The translations under genes and the position numbers were made by a program. DNA of 64,000 nucleotides from the NCBI GenBank assembly GCA_036873755.1, contig JAVTVY010017375.1, positions 1-64,000 on the forward strand, read 5' to 3'. Positions 13,801 to 26,166 of this stretch are shown piece by piece (positions within the stretch are counted from its first letter, which is position 1; every line of letters begins with the position of its first letter). A model generated the notes under the pieces. The model saw only the letters and a program-made list of their open reading frames with translations, ran no database searches and was not told the DNA's origin. The DNA comes from Hanleya hanleyi. Lineage: Eukaryota; Mollusca; Polyplacophora; Lepidopleurida; Hanleyidae.

Positions 13801-14053
13801 AACTGATGAGAAGCACCTTCTCAAGTTCGAGGTCGATTGGTTGAATTGTTCTCGAGATACCGCATTCACAAGATGTGGGACGGACAGAATCTAATGTGGA
13901 TTATGTACCTCAGTGAAAATCAATACCAATGGCCGTTTAACTGATGTGAAGAACCTTCCCAGGTTTGAAGTCGATTGGTCAAATTGTTCTCGAGATATCG
14001 TGTTCACAAGATGTGGGACGGACGGACGGACGTCCGAACTTCGTGGCGGAGGA
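10866..14053. repeat. 157-bp satellite inside an 11-bp terminal inverted repeat
   Basis: About 18 copies of a 157-bp unit (landmarks CAATGGCAGCCATCTTGGAT, TGATGTGAAG, AAGTCGATTGGT, TTCTCGAGATA). Some units are about 138 bp because an internal piece with CAATGGCAGCCATC is missing (near 12,250, 13,600 and 13,895). Blocks recur at larger spacing (11,562 with 12,747; 11,876 with 13,218; 13,375 with 13,670), showing higher-order repeats. The array is bracketed by GTCCTCCGCCA at 10,865-10,876 and its exact reverse complement TGGCGGAGGAC at about 14,043-14,053, so it may be a non-autonomous DNA transposon with an expanded interior. The many 70-100-codon frames on both strands are products of the repeat. 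Confidence 0.85.
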
Positions 14054-15774
14054 CAAAAACATTAAATCTTCTTGAGGCTTGAAAACTTTCTTGAAGATAC
14101 TCCCGTTAATTACTTGATCCTGTAACTTTCCCTGCTGAGAGTATGATTAATGTGTTTGTTCGTCTCAGTGTGACTCGGTCTATAATTTCACCTCAGGTAT
14201 ACACGCCCCTTCTATGCATTTGCTCTGTACCAATGGTGCGTGGTTTCCTGATCCGTAATAAACACTTGTTAATATTTGTTCATGCAGGAGTTTGTGCGTG
14301 TGGTGTCTTGGTCGGACACTCAGAAAGGCACCATTTCGTGCAAACAGGTAAAGCCAATCTTGTAGAGTACAACTGTCATTATCTATTCACACGTGTGGTT
14401 CATCCTATACCCCATCTTCATTTCATCAAGCCAATTTCTACGTTCCCACTTCGATCCTGCCTTGATTTATCTGACCACATTCAGTATTCAAAATCCGAGG
14501 TGTAAATTTCACCTACGAACGAGACGAACCAATCAGAATCTACACGCCGATTGTGTGTTGAGTGACACCACCTTCAAGTAGTGGGGTTATTCCTCCTAAT
14601 ATGTTGGTTGTGTTGTCCAACATTTAGGTCAGCCAATCAATAACGCTCTTCTATGACACATTTCGAATTTAAAATGGTTTCGATGTCAGTGACGTCTCGT
14701 GTCTATAAGTTCTTTGAACATTGAAAGGGGGCAGCTATATCAAGGAAAGTTCGAAGTGGGAACGTAGAAATTGGCTTGATAAAATGAAGATGCCTATACC
14801 TCGACAGGACGAGTATCAGAGTGTGGGTCGATTGAACCTACTGAACAGGGACGTCCAGATATCGGAAAATTAATTTAGCCGGTGGAGGAGCTAAACGACG
14901 TCAATGCCGAGTGACGTTCCGCTGAGGGTGCTATAGAATACACACGCTGATTTGGAAGCCAGCGGCCGAGCGCTGTAGATTGTAACATGTCGTAAACTTG
15001 GGTCGACCCGGCCACGGATTCGTCACTGAGCCGTTTCAAGGAAATTCGTTCGATAATGTTTACGATATAACCATTTTGGTATCTTGAATCCAGTTTCGTT
15101 ACCGCATAAGCCGCCATATTGCCGTGACTAGCTCACATACGGGTCAGGGCTGAAAACAATACCGCGTGATATATCAAGTGACAAGTTTAGGTATAAACGA
15201 CTGTAGTTGGATACATACTTTTTTCTTCGGGTAACTTAATTACATTCAATTTGGGGACCACTAAAGTGGTAGTAGTGAGATTTTAATTGTTCGGTTTAAC
15301 TGCACATCATTATCACCTGCAACATTTGTCAAAAGTTTTTCAAGTCGCAAATTCTTTCACGTCGAATATGGACCAATTTCGAATATGGAGAACGTACACC
15401 AGATTAGCGTGCTATACGTGCTGTACGCGCGGTGCGTCGGCAGAGCGAGGGATAGTGGATCTTAGCGAGCAGGCCGTCTGCTCGAAAACTTGGTGTACGA
15501 CAGTTTGGTGTACGTTGTCACAGTCACTCTGGGGTTATCCAGTCGACTCTTCGTACACTACCATAGCCGAATAATCTTTCACACCAACCTAGGCAGTTAT
15601 GCAGTGAAAATTGGCACCCTAGCTATCAACTTTAAAATTGCTTCAAATTTTCTGGAACCCCCTCCCCCCACCCCACCCGAGAAAAACAGAACAATTGGTC
15701 ATAATCGGCCCAATTTCCAGGGAAATCTGAGAAATGAGGATAATGGTGATTGGTCGTGAGAACAATGACCAGGG
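14054..15774. other. Unassigned DNA with one long inverted repeat
   Basis: No gene recognised. Open frames at 14,143-14,505 (+) and 14,875-15,117 (-) match nothing I know. The segment contains the inverted pair at 14,408-14,795, listed separately, and a C-rich run at 15,660-15,680. Confidence 0.5.
14408..14795. repeat. Inverted repeat pair, 50-60 bp arms
   Basis: Arm 14,408-14,462 (CATCTTCATTTCATCAAGCC then TTCTACGTTCCCACTTCGAT) is repeated in reverse complement at 14,738-14,795. The spacer is about 275 bp. The pattern suggests a foldback or MITE-like element of about 390 bp. No target-site duplication was identified. Confidence 0.7.
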
Positions 15775-15865
15775 ATTTCTCTCACATCGACTCGAGAGAC
15801 GATTACAATTTTGACATTGTTAACTACTCATCTTTGGATAGCAATATTCCAGAAGGACTTGAGTA
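15775..15865 (+). mobile_element. Penelope-like fragment
   Basis: About 90 bp matching the Penelope RT frame around 24,190-24,255. GATGATTACAATTTCGACAT there reads as ACGATTACAATTTTGACATT here, followed by TTAACTACTC and AGCAATATTC. The reading frame is lost soon after. Confidence 0.65.
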
Positions 15866-16249
15866 CTTTGAGTAAGGATTTTTTTTCTGACGGAACGGAT
15901 TATCCTTTCCCAGACGCGGCCAAAGTGAGGTCGAGCCAGAGGATTAAACTCCCAAGTAACGTTCATTGTGTATCTAGCTTTTGTTCCCCTTGGTTATTTC
16001 CTCCCCGTGGTTACGCTCACTGGCTACGAAGTTACTTCCGTTGTCTGTTCAGAAGAATTTCACAGTTCCTTGAATGAATCATCTCATTGCATTTAAGCAT
16101 GGGTCCGTGTTCAAGAAGCGACTTTAAGCTAGGCTGCACGTATAGCCAAACACGTAAATATGACTCCAAACCATTTCTCTAAAACACGACCCCGTTTCAC
16201 AGATAGGACCAAATAAATCAATACCAACACGACTGAATGGTGGTTCATC
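15866..16249. other. Unassigned DNA before the BEL/Pao remnant
   Basis: Nothing recognised. The minus-strand continuation of the BEL/Pao integrase could run into it, but I see no supporting motif. Confidence 0.4.
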
Positions 16250-17265
16250 AGGTTGCTCTCTCTTCAATCTTCTGTTCTCCCACATGAGTACTGCATTTCC
16301 GGAATGTGAAACTCTTTTACATCAGTCTCTTCATGATGATATATTTGACTCAAAATTCTAAATGTTTTTCTCAGTAAGGCAAACATCGAGTTCATCCGTT
16401 CATGACCGACTCTCTTTTGACAATCATGAATGATCAGTCTCAAAATCACATAATCTTTGGGCAGCAAAACGGGATGGTTAGCATTATGAGGAATCGGCGC
16501 AGATTAAGGGGTTCACTAAAACGCAAGTCCTTCTTCCAAGAAGGAGCCCAACTTGTTCAGTGTACTGGATACGATTTTCTTGTCGAACGCCTTTCCATGA
16601 TCTCTGTTTTCAATGATCTTTAATTCGTGAGAGAAAGTTTGGTGCTGGGCGTGCCGGACTAACGTCTATTGCTATCGACATAGTTCCACACCTGCACTGA
16701 TGACGCATATCGGATGACTGTTACTCGATTCGCCACAAAAATCTGGAAACAGGTGGTTTCGCTCGCCCTGTGCTTTTGTACAGACTGGCTGTCTGTCTAA
16801 AAATAACACATTGTCAGTTGGGTACTTCAGCTTTTTCTCAAGGATTCTTCACAAGCACAGCAACTACCACTGCCTTTACCTCCATTTAATGATTTGTGGG
16901 GTTTTTTAATGGAGCTACTCTCAATTTCTCCATCAAGTATGCGCAATCATCGCTCAGGCGGAGATAGCTCACCGTGCCATAGCGATGTCGCTAGCATTAC
17001 AGAAGATTGTGGACCTCACAGGAAACAACTGTTCCGAAATCCGTAGGCTTATAGCATTGCTTTAGCTGAATCTCTTCTAGTCGTGAAAGCTGGATCACCA
17101 ACCGTTGTCATCTTTCGAGATCCATGCCACTTATTTCTTCGTCCCAGCCAACATCACGGCGACACAACTCTTGGGAAATGATCTTTGGTGTCAGCACATA
17201 TGAAGAGGTAAATTCCAGAGGGTCAACAACTATGTAACATTTAAGGTTAACATCTTATAACAAAG
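16250..17265 (-). pseudogene. BEL/Pao LTR retrotransposon pol remnant
   Basis: Read on the minus strand, blocks appear in BEL/Pao order. A post-RT region at about 17,230-17,000 has DPLEFTSSYVLTPK, GWDEEI, and CYKPTDFG. A connection segment at about 16,740-16,665 has FVANRVTVIRYAS and VWNYVDS. The integrase zinc-binding region at 16,467-16,264 has LPKDYVILRLIIHDC then GHERMNS with the H2C2-type spacing. Frames change repeatedly and stops are frequent, so it is dead. No LTRs were seen nearby. The family call rests on the order and wording of these blocks. The catalytic integrase core is not visible. Confidence 0.75.
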
Positions 17266-19104
17266 TTCTGAACACACTCTAGATGGTGGCATCGTGTGAC
17301 TTCTACACGACCATGACCAATAAATGTGCAGTTAGCAGTTGTAGTTCTTGTACTACACAGATATTTGGATCAGCGATCCCAGATGATTGTCTTATGAGAA
17401 GATTTATATACATCGCTGTGGATATATAGAATGATGGAATTTTACAAAATCTTCACTGCATGGCGAAATAATAATAATATGAGGATTTGAACTATACCAA
17501 CCTTGTGTCTTGTAGAATGTTGCGTCTGATGGGAGAGCGAATTATTTGTTTAAAGCCTATTCCATTATACTATGTAGAGTATATACCGGAAGTTTTTTTA
17601 TTTCCTTATTGTTCCAGAATATTTGATTAACAAAACATTACTTTGCGAGCGCCTTAAATCTCGGGGGTATTAGAGATTCATAACTCCTGTGCATGCGGAG
17701 CTCACACTATGCTCTTCGTCTGATTGCAGTCTGTATGCCCGAATTATCGCTGATTTATAAACTCCACTATTGACAATAAATGAATATTTTATTTTATTCG
17801 ATAGATTGACAATTCGTATGTTAAAATTGCATTCAACTCCAAGAGCTCTTTGAATAAGGGATGAAATCGTCGCACAGGAAGCACAACAGACTCTAGAGTG
17901 CAAACATCTGTCACTATTGGGGAAGCGGATAAAATCGTCACTATAAAAATGATCTTTCAATTCAATAGCCACAGATAAAATGTCCATCTGACAATGGAAG
18001 CGGAAAACCTACGCACCACCTTCAAATTGACACAAACAAGTTAGTTGTAGTTGACCGTGACCATTTTGTCAATGGCCATTCTTCCCACGGTCGTCGTTCG
18101 GAGACCAGTTTTTGCATGACCAGTCCAACTGTGCTTATACCTACTTGAAATCTTTAAAAATATTGTAAACCTAATATATCTTTGGCAGATAAGTTAAAAT
18201 GAACTATAGAACAGAATATATAATCTTCTCACATCACAGTGACGAAAAGTAATGTGATACACCTATATGATACAAAACTCGTATCACGACTTTACATGTT
18301 TGTTACGTATATTTTGATTGGCATTTGACATCAAATCAGGGTTGTTTACACCAATCAAAACAAGCCTCACTCTGTCGCCGACAACGGACTTCTTCCATTA
18401 CGTCATCACAATGGAACGTCATTCTCAATTTTCAGTACTGCTTGACCCGCAATGTTCCGCGCTTCTTTCAACATTGTAACTGTCTGTTCCGAGTCTTCTC
18501 TCCTATTTATTTTTAATGGTGGGCTTCAAAAATCAGGATACTCCAAGCCTTGGCATTTTTATTTTCACGCACGCATGTCAAAAACGATACAAAAAGCCTT
18601 TACGTAATAATATATTTACATTATGCTGAGAATATGTTTTCTCGAATGTCCGCTTCCTCACCAACCCAAAGAACACAGGCTAGCAGTGTGTGAAAAGCGA
18701 GATGACCGTATGCAAGACCAACGCTGAGGATTTCGCCATTTGCGGTTCCCCGTGTCGATTGATCGCAGTTTAGAGAACACAGTCCTGTCGAGTTTGACTG
18801 GTGACTCGGTCTCTTTGTTTATGCCATCGAGAAATATCTGGTATTCATTCACCATGCCTGGGCACAGCTTCGTTGATGTAATTTTAAAAAGACGCATCGA
18901 TAATGCGACATCAGTTTCAGCGTTTTCATGAAACTGGGTCAAGCTCTTTGGCGCGCGTAATCAGCTGTTTCCACGTCTCCGATATATGGCATACTGTTGT
19001 GAACAAAATATCCTTGCGATGGTGAGAGGTCATAGCGAAAGTTAAAATGACTCAAAATGCATAAAAGGGAAGAGAAGTGTTGAGCTTATTTAATCGATAA
19101 AGAT
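17266..19104. other. Unassigned DNA
   Basis: Short open frames at 17,670-17,987 (-), 18,658-18,942 (-) and 18,325-18,516 (+) have no recognisable motif and overlap on opposite strands. No repeat structure was seen. The first part may hold further decayed BEL/Pao sequence. Confidence 0.45.
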
Positions 19105-20196
19105 ATTATATTATTATGGTTAACATGTTTGCGGACGATACCACAATTCACTTTTCTGATAAATGCCTACAGACTGCTTTAAATAGAGTGCAGACTGATT
19201 TGAATAGTCTGCCCAATTGGATGAACGATAACAAACTTATATTAAATGTACTAAAAACTGTGTTCATGATCATACGAACTAAACAGCGACGCATTGATGA
19301 TGAAGTCGTGTCTCTTGTTATCAGGGGTGAAGAGATCAATAGGGTTCAAGAGGCTAAATTACTGGGCGTATTTTTCGATGAAACTTTAACATTCAGGTCT
19401 CATATCAATGCGCTATGTGGAAAAATTTCGAGAAAACTCTACCTTCTACAGAAGTTAAGAGATTTCGTACCTCTACACGTTCTTAAAATGCTTTTTAACT
19501 CCTTAGTTCTGCCTAATTTTGATTATTGTGACACGGTATGGGGCAATGCAGAACACGGCCAAATAAACAGGCTGCTGAAGTTACAGAAGAGAGCGGCAAG
19601 GATAATACTAAGGGCCCCGTCTAGGACCGCTTCGGCGGATATGTTTAGTGAATTGGGATGGATTACTATCCCACACAGAGTTTTGCTTCATAAGGCAGTT
19701 TTAATGTATAAAATAAGCCATGGCATGACTCCAGAGTATCTGTCCTCTTTGTTTCGCCCTATGACAAGTAACAGAACTAGGGCGGGGAGTCGTGGAGACT
19801 TGGTCGTACCACGACCTAAGCTTGAAGTATTTCGAAAAAGCTTTCAATACTCTGGAGCCAAGTTATGGAATATTATTCCAGATGAAATTAAAACATCATT
19901 ATCTGTTTACAGTTTTAAGTCAAAATTTTTAAAAGCAAACGTAATACATTTAATTGATAGCTTGTAATATATGAATTTAATTAGACCAAAGATTCTTAAT
20001 CATATTTATGGAGAATGAGTCAAATAGTGCAATATGACTTATTTGTGATATGCTTCAGCTGCTTAGATCTTATATGTTAAATTTATTATTATATTTTATT
20101 GTTAATATCTATATATACTAATATTTTATTAACACTTTCCTGGGCCTCAAGGAAGACTAGCCTGCGTGCTAATTGGGCCACCCAGTTTAAATAAAG

Positions 20197-20227
<31 letters not shown>

Positions 20228-20230
20228 AAC
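19105..20230 (+). mobile_element. 5'-truncated LINE with (TTA)n tail
   Basis: The element starts abruptly inside the reverse transcriptase, carries one open frame and a 3' UTR of about 220 bp with a CCTGGGCCTCAAGGAAGACT word, and ends in a TTA microsatellite (20,190-20,226). That is the typical signature of target-primed reverse transcription with 5' truncation. It is the least damaged LINE in the window, so it is probably a young insertion. Confidence 0.88.
19116..19967 (+). pseudogene. LINE reverse transcriptase, C-terminal part
   Basis: 283 uninterrupted codons. The catalytic box F-A-D-D-T lies at residues 5-9, so everything upstream (endonuclease and RT motifs 1-4) is missing. Next come the thumb, with LGVFFDETLTFRSHI, and the common non-LTR C-terminal block around YCDTVWGNA, LQKRAARIIL and WITIPHRV. 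The arrangement fits the Jockey/CR1/Rex side of the LINE tree, but I cannot place the clade. The frame itself is open. It is called a pseudogene because it is truncated and lacks a proper start. Confidence 0.88.
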
Positions 20231-21299
20231 AATAAAATGGACCACTTTTATTCAATATGAAAGCAAACAGTGAAAATAACAGATACATTTATGGGGGCTA
20301 CATGATCTATTTTTCACGCGTAGCTCTTATCTAGATTCAGAGCAGCGCCTGATAATGGGGTCAGTTTTGAAAACAGCTGTAAAAATCGTAATTTTCTTTT
20401 TGTGTGCGCTACCAGTTCGGTCAGAGATGAAGCTCAGTTTGCTAACTAATACATACAAAACGAAACACAGCAGTTTGCGATAAGGTCAATTATTATAAAT
20501 GACAGAGCAGGTCAAGAAATAATGACCGATAAGTAATGGGAGCATATACCAATGAAATAATCCAATAAAGTGTCGAGATCAAGACATGCACCCAAAGAGA
20601 GAAATTTTGAATAAAGTTTGTACCCAGCAAAGGTGGGGACAGAAAAAGGGCCACAAAGGATAACAGTGTGAAGCTGTTATCACGCCCCACCCGATATCTC
20701 TGACCAATCTTTCAGAGATAAAAGTGCTGCAGGGAAAAAGGGATATCGATAAGTAAACATACATGTTCAGGCGAAAAACCGGGAGCAGTCTTTGCTGGAC
20801 TCCTGTGGAACAACTACTGGAACACCAACAGAAATACATGAAGATAAAGCAATTACTAGCATGTACCAAGAGATCGAGCAAGTTGGTAAATTTTGGTAGC
20901 CTATGAAAAAGAAGAGATAATGACATAATCAATGAGAAACATTAAGAACAAGAACATAGAATCAATATTACACCAGTGAAGACGTATTTCACAAAATGTG
21001 TAGACATGTAAAGCAGGCACTACTGTCCTTCCATACCTACAGTATTTAGCCATAGACATTCAAGCTATATAACGTATGCAATATGTAGCATGAATTCAAT
21101 GAAGGTGTACAGTAACAGGCAGTGCTGACATCTCTTCTGTATCCATTACCCTTTTTAAACCACAATCAGGCACGACACACAGGTTCGCAAAAGCAGGCAA
21201 TGCTGGACTCTTGCAAGAAAAATACCACATGTGTGGGGAAAGACACATGAACATCTAGGTGGGAGGTTATAAATCTGTAGAAACGGACTCTTATTTGAT
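20231..21299. other. Unassigned DNA, possibly the DIRS 3' flank
   Basis: No gene recognised. It lies 3' of the DIRS recombinase (minus-strand sense) and should hold that element's terminal repeat, but I could not match it to sequence upstream of the DIRS gag. Confidence 0.4.
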
Positions 21300-21302
21300 T
21301 TC

Positions 21303-22253
21303 TTAGAATATATGAATTCTGATATAATGTCTCAAAGCATCTGACGTCCAACGCCCCAATTTTCTTACCACTGCTTCAGGGACCCCCTGTGACACAGCTG
21401 TCGTTGCTGCCCCAATCCTAAAGCTGTGGCCTTTGTATGAATGAGGATATAATCCAACAAATGTCAAGACAGATTTGACGAATTTTATAAAGTATGCATA
21501 AGAGACCGGTGTATGGTCAATGAACTGAAAAAGAGGCCCAGAGGCATGTTGAGAGAAATTCAAATAACGCTGAAGAGCCAAAACTTGACATAATGTTGGG
21601 TCCCGTTACAATGGAATACTTATGGTCAAAGGGTGCATGTCACCGTGTTTGAAATGTTTCAGAATATTAGGCCGATAACATGAGTGGAATTGACCTGAAA
21701 GTCAAGGTCTTTAACCTGTAGGACATGTTCGATTTTCTTAGTTTGAGATACCGTGAATTCCCCAACACGGACGAAAGCATGAATGGCAATCAAAAACATG
21801 GCTTTGAACATGGATTTCTGAAAATATGCAGGCAATACCTTATCCACTGAATTCACCAGTTTTTTTAAGAATTGGCAAAGTATTGGGCATCCGAATATCC
21901 TGTGTAGATTTGAGATTTTTTTACATCCTTCAAAACTTTACAAAGGAGAAAGTTATTGGTGACATCCCCAAGCCCTCTAGTTTGTGGACAAAATTAATGG
22001 CAGATATGTAGGAATAAATGGTGGAAGAACTGAGATTTCGAGTGAAAAGGAAAGCAACATAATTTGCCAGCACTATTGGAGTGGCTGAGAAAACTTGAAG
22101 ACCTGGGTAATTCTTGCTGTGGAAGGATAAGAAATGGATAAGTATGCGGCGGTAGGAGAGGATTGTGCTGTTAGAAATCGAAGAACGAAGCAGATGTGTT
22201 ACTATAGGTTGTAAATCTGTGCAGGAATTTCCACTGGGTTGTTGGACAGCCAA
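21303..22253 (-). pseudogene. DIRS tyrosine recombinase
   Basis: The N-terminal core-binding region (22,253-21,930) has helical blocks such as SNSTILSYRRIL and STIYSYISAINFVH. The catalytic domain shows the first arginine in AIHAFVRVGEF (about 21,785-21,755), H-x-x-R in HSFRIGAATTA (about 21,430-21,400), and the C-terminal LGRWTSDALRHYIR with the nucleophilic tyrosine (about 21,345-21,310). All signature residues survive, but at least two frame breaks (near 21,900 and 21,620) separate the pieces. The enzyme would have joined the circular cDNA to the host chromosome. Confidence 0.85.
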
Positions 22254-22462
22254 GGTGCTAGAGATTTCGCCTCCCGGAAACGGAAACGAGACAGGTGATC
22301 GGCTAAGACATTATGCCTACCCGGAATATGCTTTGAACGAACATACACGTTATGACGATGAGAGGCTAATACTAGTCGTCTAACAAGTTTCATTATAACT
22401 TTTGACTTGGATGATGTTTGATTGATAATATTCACCAGGGCCGCATTGTCAGTCATGGACAA
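22254..22462 (-). pseudogene. DIRS RNase H, 3' half
   Basis: Starts with the catalytic block MTDNAALVNIINQ and continues to VYVRSKHIPGRHNVLADHLSRF, the usual end of a DIRS or Ty3-like RNase H. Its 5' half lies 2.4 kb away at 24,905-25,090 because a Penelope element is inserted between them. Confidence 0.85.
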
Positions 22463-22464
22463 TC

Positions 22465-24903
22465 TGCGTCTTCAGGAAATATAATACCACCAAAAATCAG
22501 TAAAGTATGTCAAGATATAGCGTATTTTCGGTTGTATCGTCCAGTGAACATAATCGAAACATCTCAAGATCGGCTTTTCTTGAAACTCAACTACTTAGAT
22601 AAAGGACTGGACATCATTAATTTACCTCGAATCCTGAATGATCCAGAGGTACGCAACGCTGTACCAAACTATTTTAAGTTCACAGAACCTCCTTGCATTT
22701 CATATAAGTATACTAAATCTATAGCCACCAAAATATTCAATTAGTCCAATGCTGTCAAGGAGTTTGACTGGAACTTATACACGTCAGGAGGCTATAGTTG
22801 TGATTGTGAATCGTCGAACTTTATCTATACACCATGCAAACATATTGTGACTGGTGACCTTGATGTAGTGAGTGATAAGGATCTAAAATTACTCCTGATG
22901 AAAGGACCTAAATATAGAGAGCCAAGAAGAATAAATCTGAAGGCCGACCAGAAGATAGTCATGTCGGCATTGGAGCAGTACGTTATTGATTGGTATAGGC
23001 GAGAAAAAGTTGAACCTACAGTACTCGCTGATTGGCTGGACCTCACCAAGAGCAAGGTCGTTGAAACAATCCGCCATATTGACAGAAGTTCTCTTCCCCA
23101 AGCAAAACAAGTACTGAGAAACCTCTATTCGCAAGAAGTTCTAGCAAATCTCCAGAGTAAATTCGTCATAGTCCCAGCAGACAAAGCTCCGAAAAATATA
23201 ATATTCATATGTAAATATTACTATTACCAGGTACTGGTTAAAGAATTGAGTGTAGACATATCTTCATCGAATACGCCTACTTACTCCCAAACTGCATTTA
23301 CCCTGGAAGATTTATTTAACAATCACAAAAAGTTTCTCAGGGAGAGAGGTATTTGTCTTCCAACCAATCATAACGACATACCAAAACTATACTGGACTCC
23401 CAAAATGCATAAATCACCATACAAAGCTAGATTCATAGCTGGTTCTAGAAGCTGCACCACCAAGCTTCTTTCAACCCTATTGACGAGGGCCCTTCAGGAG
23501 GTAAAAGCATTTTGGGAAAGGTATTGCGCCACTACTTCTAAGAACTCTGGCGTTGAATGTATGTGGATATTGAAAAACTCAAAATGTCTTACGGAAGAAC
23601 TTGATGCTAAAGGTCACATACCGTACAGACATGTATCCACATGGGATTTCTCGACTCTCTATACTACGATCCCTCATCAGGACCTTATTGACCGTCTAAG
23701 TTCGTTAATAGTATCTGTGTTCAAGAAAATTGATCGTAGATATATTAATGTCGGAAGCCATAAAGCATTCTTTAGCTCTACTACATACAAGAGATATCAT
23801 TCATGGGATGTTTCTTTGTTTATAGAGTTGCTTGAATTTCTCATTAAAAATATCTATGTGAAATTTGGCAACACAATATATCAGCAGCATATAGGTATTC
23901 CAATGGGTACTAATTGTGCACCCCTGGCTGACCTATATCTGTTCTCTTATGAATATGACTATATACAGGCGCTTTCAAAAACCGATCCATTCAAAGCCCG
24001 TTCCTTCTCATTCACCAAACGCTATATAGACGATCTTCTCGCTGTGGATAATCGCTATATAAATGACGCAGTGAAGGATATATATCCACCTTCACTGGAT
24101 TTGAAGGAAACTACAGACAGCCCTACAGACACATCATATTTAGATCTATATCTCTATAAAAATGAAGCGGGCATTATCTCTCGTCGATTTTATGACAAAA
24201 GAGATGATTACAATTTCGACATCGTAAACTATCCCTTTCTGGACCGTAATATTCAAGTGGGACCTGCATATGGCGTATACATATCTCGCTTAGTAGCATT
24301 TGCTAGATCCTGTGTTAAATGTGACGATTTTAATCAACGTCACAAAACATTGGTGCAGAAACTTATAAAACAGGGCTATTCCACCAAGCGCCTCCACTCA
24401 AAGTTTCTCAAATTTGGCGATACATGTCGCATGCTGATAGCAAAATACGAACGTAGCGTGCAAGATCTATGGCGCTACGTTTCGTAACTTGTGTCTGATT
24501 CCGCTTGGCCCGGGGCTAGGGGCCGTATGAACCCATGTACTTCAAGATCCTCATGGTACTCATATGAACAGTCACAATCAAAGCGTGACTGAGATACATC
24601 AATCTTTAGATGACGACTTTACAACGAATATTATGGATTAAGAATACTGATCAGCGATACGGATTTGATATTTTTGGAACATCATGATGTCTTGCCGGCA
24701 TCATTGAAAACTGTTGACCACTTCTCTCTTGCAGGAAACAAGCCTATGTTTATGTATACTATGATTGATTTTTTTTAATTTGGTGCTAATACTGTTATAT
24801 GGAATATGGAATAGGTCTTTGGATTATGGACGCGGATATTCTCTAATGGACGACGGCTGAGTTATGAATGACGGACTAGACGCTTGTAATGAAAATGATG
24901 CTG
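22465..24903 (+). mobile_element. Penelope-like element nested in DIRS
   Basis: The left junction is next to GTCATGGAC (DIRS) and the right junction is next to CTGTGGTTAGCC (DIRS). Both flanks are halves of one RNase H gene on the opposite strand. The interior holds a long RT frame and about 410 bp of 3' non-coding tail. That tail recurs as isolated fragments at 6.1-6.4 and 43.45-43.6 kb, which helps define it. The target-site duplication was not determined. Confidence 0.88.
22480..24487 (+). pseudogene. Penelope-like reverse transcriptase
   Basis: One frame runs from about 22,480 to a stop at 24,487. It has a single in-frame TAG at 22,742-22,744, after which 546 codons are open from 22,847. 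Penelope landmarks are KGPKYREPRRIN near the start, WTPKMHKSPYKARFIAGS (RT 2a), WDFSTLYTTIPH (motif A, catalytic Asp), GIPMGTNCAPLADLYL (motif B), FTKRYIDDLL (motif C) and TSYLDLYLY. The protein ends at QDLWRYVS and I see no GIY-YIG endonuclease after it, so this is an endonuclease-lacking type or one that lost the domain. Apart from the amber codon it is well preserved, which marks a recent insertion. Confidence 0.9.
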
Positions 24904-24904
24904 T

Positions 24905-25090
24905 GGTTAGCCAGTTTTTTTGCCCCAAATCTCTAAAGCTAGGACAGTGGGAAAAAGCTCTTTGGCTGTTATATGCAAATCCTTAGTATCAGACTTCCAA
25001 TCACCAGCAAACCATGAACTATCAAGGATGGCGCCAAACCCTCCATGCACAGATGCTGCATCAGTATAGAGGTGGATTGCCTAGTCATGC
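24905..25090 (-). pseudogene. DIRS RNase H, 5' half
   Basis: The minus strand reads IHLYTDAASVHGGFG (first catalytic Asp in the YTDAS block) and continues through AKELFPTVLALEIWG. Then a one-base shift in a run of A and the Penelope junction end it. It continues at 22,462. Confidence 0.82.
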
Positions 25091-26120
25091 CTCTATATCC
25101 GCACGCGCCTCAGCATTGAGGCGGACATGGTAGTGGGGTTTTGACACTCCAATGGTCAAATCTTGTAGACGCCGCAAAAATGCCCTCCCAGGTACAACTG
25201 TTAAGCAACAGAAATTTAGGTTGCCTAACATGGATTGGAGCTCTCCAAGCGTGATTTTCTGCTTGCGGCGATATTTGCTTAACATCTCACGAGATTTAGC
25301 TAGTTTATCTTGGGGCAAACGAGCCATCATTTTGTCCGAGTCTAGCACTATGCCATATATGGGAATAACCGTCTGAGATCTTACTGTTTTTGAATGCTTG
25401 ATTGGGATTCCCAGGTATTGAAAAGGGATATAAAATTGTTAAGATCCTGGCTGCACTTGTTGGAGTTAGCAGGTGCTACAAATAATCGTCAATCAGGTGG
25501 GACATACCAGACACTTTGAAATGGTGAGACATAATCCACTGAAGACAATAGCTTAGGGACGCTAAGCTGTAAAAATTTTGCAGGAAGATGCTGCTCCCAT
25601 GGGAAGGCGATGGTCATAATAAAAGTGATCTTCTCATGTGAAACCCAAGAATTTTGTTCCTCAGGACGAATGGGTATCAAACGAAAAGCATCCTCAATGT
25701 CAGCTTTAGACATAAGGTAATGACGGCCATGTTTTTGAACTAGAGTGATGGCATTTTCAATGGTATCGTAACTGACTTTGGTAAGATGTTTTGGTCTAGT
25801 CAAGTTAACTGACGAAATGTCATCTGGATATGACAGGTCATGTATTAGGCGATATTTACCTGCTTCCTTTTTGGGAAGTCTACCTACATAAGTGAACAAA
25901 TCAGGTCTGAACAGGGAGGAGAAGAAAACGGGCCAGCTTTACGTCCAAGCTTCAATTCAACACTTAATTTTTCTGAGACTAATTTGTGATGTTTGTAGAT
26001 GGACGAATGGTTTCTTGGGACAGTGGACCTGTGAGGATTTGTCACGATCTGGCGAAATCCAAAAGTGAAACCATCAATAAGGAATCTGGTAAGGTCATAC
26101 GATTGAATGAGTGGGGAAAG
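25085..26120 (-). pseudogene. DIRS reverse transcriptase
   Basis: Begins in a frame overlapping the end of gag, with FLIDGFTFGFR and ELKLGRKAGPF (about 26,090-25,900). It continues as YRLIHDLSYP (25,850) and SKADIEDAFRLIPI (motif A region, 25,720). The catalytic I-D-D box lies in a shifted frame at about 25,478-25,505, and the last piece, 25,348-25,085, runs into RNase H. Two frame changes make it inactive. The FLINGF/ELGRVAGPF-type opening is characteristic of DIRS RTs. Confidence 0.83.
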
Positions 26121-26166
26121 TCGATAGACACGAAAAGGAGTAGGCAGTGCCTTGCACTGGCCAGAG

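Noticed and set aside
11145..13894. Dozens of 70-100-codon frames on both strands
   Set aside because: All are repeats of one 157-bp unit read from two strands. No domain, and they shift with unit length.
22418..22744. Independent small gene at the start of the Penelope element
   Set aside because: It is in the same frame as the RT and is separated only by one TAG, so it is the N-terminal part of one protein.
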